7,263 nucleotides of DNA from Armatimonadota bacterium (lineage in GTDB: Bacteria; Cloacimonadota; Cloacimonadia; Cloacimonadales; TCS61), in NCBI GenBank assembly GCA_030612605.1, contig JAUWNO010000107.1, positions 1 through 7,263 on the forward strand. The letters run 5' to 3'. The notes beneath the pieces are model-generated. The model saw only the letters and a list, made by a program, of their open reading frames with translations. It had not been told where the DNA came from and ran no database searches. The position numbers were made by a program, and so were the translations under genes. Each line of letters opens with the position of its first letter. Positions within the stretch are counted from its first letter, which is position 1. Of the stretch, positions 5,408 through 7,263 are shown in pieces.

Positions 5408-7263
5408 ATGAAGAAATGTAGTCTTTATTTTTTAACTGTACTTCTCTTTCTAACCACTTCAATATTTGCTACTCAAATAAATGTGGTTGGAGAAGTATTC
5501 AGTACCTATTCGGGCTGACCGTATTGCCCCTCAGCCCGGTCCGGACTGAAAAATCTTTATACACAAAATGATTATGTAATTCCCATACTTTGGCAATCAA
5601 GTGGACCTAATCCTAGTCCAGGTTATTCTTTAAGAGGTTCAATGTATGGTGTCGGTGGAATACCGGATGCTTATTTCAATGGTTATATTAATGTGCTCGG
5701 TGGACAACCAAGTGGTTCCATGAACTATCAACCACAATATAATCAGATAATTAATACTGATAGTCCGATTGATATGGAAGTAACCATGAACATATCAAAC
5801 AGGAATAACATTGTAATTCAGGCAGATGTTGAACTCACCGGTTCAATAACAACCGTCAATAATAAAATTATTTTTATCTTAACCCATTTTTTCGATGAGG
5901 AGTGGTTTTGTGTTGCTTTAACTTATGATTATGATAGTTTTGATCTTACAACTATCGGTCAAACTGGAACTTATGACATTTCTGTTCCCTTAGATCCATC
6001 CTGGAGCATTGCTGATCTTACAGGAATAGTCCTTGTTCAAACATTTTCTGGAAATTTAAAAATTCTACAAGGAGCTTCTACAACATTTTCCGGTTTATTA
6101 CCGATGTTTACAAGCAATGTAACTGAAGGTCCAGCTTCTCTAGGTGTTCAATTTACAAGCATGTCTATGCCCTTAACTGGAATTGATTCCTGGGAATGGG
6201 ATTTTGATGGAGATGGTACATTTGATAGTACTTCAGAAAATCCTTATCATTTGTATGATACAATTGGTACTTATGATGTAACTTTAAGAATCGGAATGGA
6301 TGGAGAATATGAGGAAACTACTGTTGAGGATTATATTACTGTAAATGATGGTTCAAATATCTCAGGAAATCTTTCCGGAATTTGGAGTTCAGTCTATAAT
6401 CCATATGTAATTACTGATGATGTAGAAATATCTGAATTTGATTATCTTATGATTCTCCCCGGAGTTCAGATAAATGTGGTTGCAGATAAGCAATTCACTA
6501 TTTCCGGACAGCTAATTGCAGATGCTTCTTCCAACATTGAAGAACCAATTGTTTTTACTTCTGATGATGAGTGGCAAGGATTGAAATTTATAAATACTCA
6601 AGCAGATAATCAAATTAAAAATTGTCATTTTTCAAACTCAAATGTTAGTGCGATTACTATTGAAAATGATTCTTATGTGGATATTATCGGCAATGTCTTC
6701 ACTGAAAACAGTAGTACCTCAACAGGTGCTGCTATCGATGTTTCTTCTTCAGACAACGTTTTCATCTCACAGAATATCATCGCGAATAATACGAGCTCAA
6801 ATAACTCTGGTGGAATTGCCTGCATTAACTCCAGTGTCGAGATTTCCAACAATATCATAGTGAATAATTCCGGAACACCCGGTGCCTTCAGTTTTAAGAA
6901 TGGTTCTGATGCTCTTTTGGTAAACAATACTATTGCCAATAATGAATCTACGAATCCAGTTCCATACCTGTTCTTCATCTTCCTTGCTATGCCAACCATA
7001 AAAAATTGTATCATCGTCGATACAGGTACAGTGATCTATGCTCCTTTGGGAGATCCGGAGGTAACTTACACTTGTATCACAGGAGGATTTACCGGAGAAG
7101 GCAACATCGATGAAGACCCAATGTTCATTGACCCGAGTGCTGGTAATGGTTCAGCTTATAATGGTCTTGAAGCTGTCTGGGGTCTGCAGGAAGGCTCTCC
7201 TTGTATAGATGCCGGTGATCCTGATCCGATGTACAATGATCCTGACGGAACCAGAAATGATAT
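5408..7263 (+). CDS. Candidate exported selenoprotein: Omp28-like thioredoxin fold (UPYC), PKD domain, beta-helix; 3' partial
   Basis: From ATG 5408 the frame runs to the window end (about 618 codons) with one internal TGA at codon 37 (5516-5518) and no other stop. A signal peptide covers about 1-21 (SIFA). Residues about 24-228 form an Omp28-like thioredoxin domain: VVGEVFSTYSG-U-PYC, then SARSGLKNLY, and a cis-proline at 86 in GGIPDAYFNG. A PKD domain spans about 230-314 (WEWDFDGDG at 262-270). From about 316 come short Asn/Ile-rich repeats typical of a right-handed beta-helix. SPCIDAGDPDP at about 597, then DPDGTRND, is a common end to such surface modules. The TGA replaces the first redox cysteine; the lipoprotein at 695 has Cys there. 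Reading TGA as selenocysteine would make an exported thiol oxidoreductase or reductase. A nonsense mutation or read error at a TGC/TGT codon is the main alternative. Any sorting tail lies beyond the window. Confidence 0.8.
5516..5518 (+). other. In-frame TGA, candidate selenocysteine codon (Sec37)
   Basis: The TGA is codon 37 of the gene starting at 5408 and precedes CCG TAT TGC, giving U-P-Y-C. It falls on the first cysteine position of the family's CxxC motif. If it were a stop, the product would be a signal peptide plus about 15 residues, followed by 1745 bases of conserved-looking open frame without a start site of its own. TGA ends the genes at 572-574 and 4358-4360 normally, so the codon is not reassigned throughout the genome. 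Confidence 0.75.
5531..5549 (+). promoter_or_regulatory. Candidate bacterial SECIS hairpin
   Basis: UCAG (5531-5534) pairs with CUGA (5546-5549), then a C-A mismatch, then CC (5536-5537) with GG (5543-5544), leaving loop GGUCC at 5538-5542. The hairpin begins 13 bases after the TGA and the loop Gs are at bases 20-21. Bacterial SECIS elements lie inside the coding region just after the UGA and carry a G in the first two loop bases. The E. coli fdhF element, as I recall it, has a GGUC loop at nearly the same distance. The stem is short and interrupted, and a competing fold exists. Confidence 0.55.

Noticed and set aside
5408..5518. A 36-residue peptide ending at the TGA
   Set aside because: It would be only a signal peptide plus about 15 residues, and the same frame continues open for 1745 bases with clear family motifs starting at the next codon.
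5516..5518. Genome-wide reassignment of TGA to Trp or Gly
   Set aside because: TGA ends the barrel gene right after the expected terminal Phe and also ends the dsbD-like frame; tryptophan is coded by TGG throughout and only one gene has an internal TGA.
6642..6860. Plus-strand frame of 72 codons
   Set aside because: It is out of frame within the large gene starting at 5408, with low-complexity content and no start signal.
6673..7014. Minus-strand frame of 113 codons
   Set aside because: It lies wholly inside the beta-helix part of the plus-strand gene, has no ribosome site or recognisable motif, and its sequence is the mirror of repeat-rich coding DNA.

Overview
The window is AT-rich bacterial DNA with every gene on the plus strand. 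Several traits point to the FCB superphylum: a type IX-secretion-like C-terminal tail (YPNPFNP motif), PKD-domain surface proteins, Omp28-like thioredoxin-fold proteins, a DUF6029-like outer-membrane protein, and AAGGAG ribosome sites set in A-runs. An uncultured lineage such as Cloacimonadota or a relative is my best guess; this is inference and nothing here proves it.

Layout: (1) 2-574 is the 3' part of a DsbD-like membrane thiol transporter whose thioredoxin domain ends abruptly. (2) 575-694 holds hairpins and a tandem repeat. (3) 695-1948 encodes a lipoprotein with two PKD domains and an Omp28-like thioredoxin domain (CPNC). (4) 1949-2335 has no gene and holds nested inverted repeats that look like a MITE-type insertion. 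(5) 2336-2884 encodes an exported TlpA-like oxidoreductase (WCEPC). (6) 2894-4360 encodes a DUF6029-like outer-membrane beta-barrel protein, translationally coupled to the TlpA gene. (7) 4361-4577 holds more hairpin repeats. (8) 4578-5318 encodes a secreted protein with a sorting-type C-terminal domain. (9) 5408 to the window end encodes a large secreted modular protein: thioredoxin fold, PKD domain, beta-helix, continuing past the window.

The main discovery is in gene 9. Its frame is open from 5408 to the last base (about 618 codons) apart from one TGA at codon 37. That TGA sits where the first cysteine of a CxxC redox motif belongs, giving U-P-Y-C. The neighbouring lipoprotein gene has C-P-N-C at the aligned place, with nearly the same distance to the cis-proline (49 versus 50 residues). 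The 38 bases around the TGA are far more GC-rich than the gene. They can form a bacterial SECIS-like hairpin with a GGUCC loop about 20 bases after the TGA, and also a competing 8-bp stem that includes the TGA. TGA is used as a normal stop elsewhere in the window. The simplest reading is an exported selenoprotein of the Omp28-like family; the main rival is a chance Cys-to-stop change.

Together the genes look like an envelope thiol-disulfide cluster. DsbD would carry electrons across the inner membrane, TlpA and the Omp28-like proteins would exchange disulfides outside, and the barrel and sorting-domain proteins carry close cysteine pairs that could be partners or clients. This pathway is inferred from motifs and gene order.
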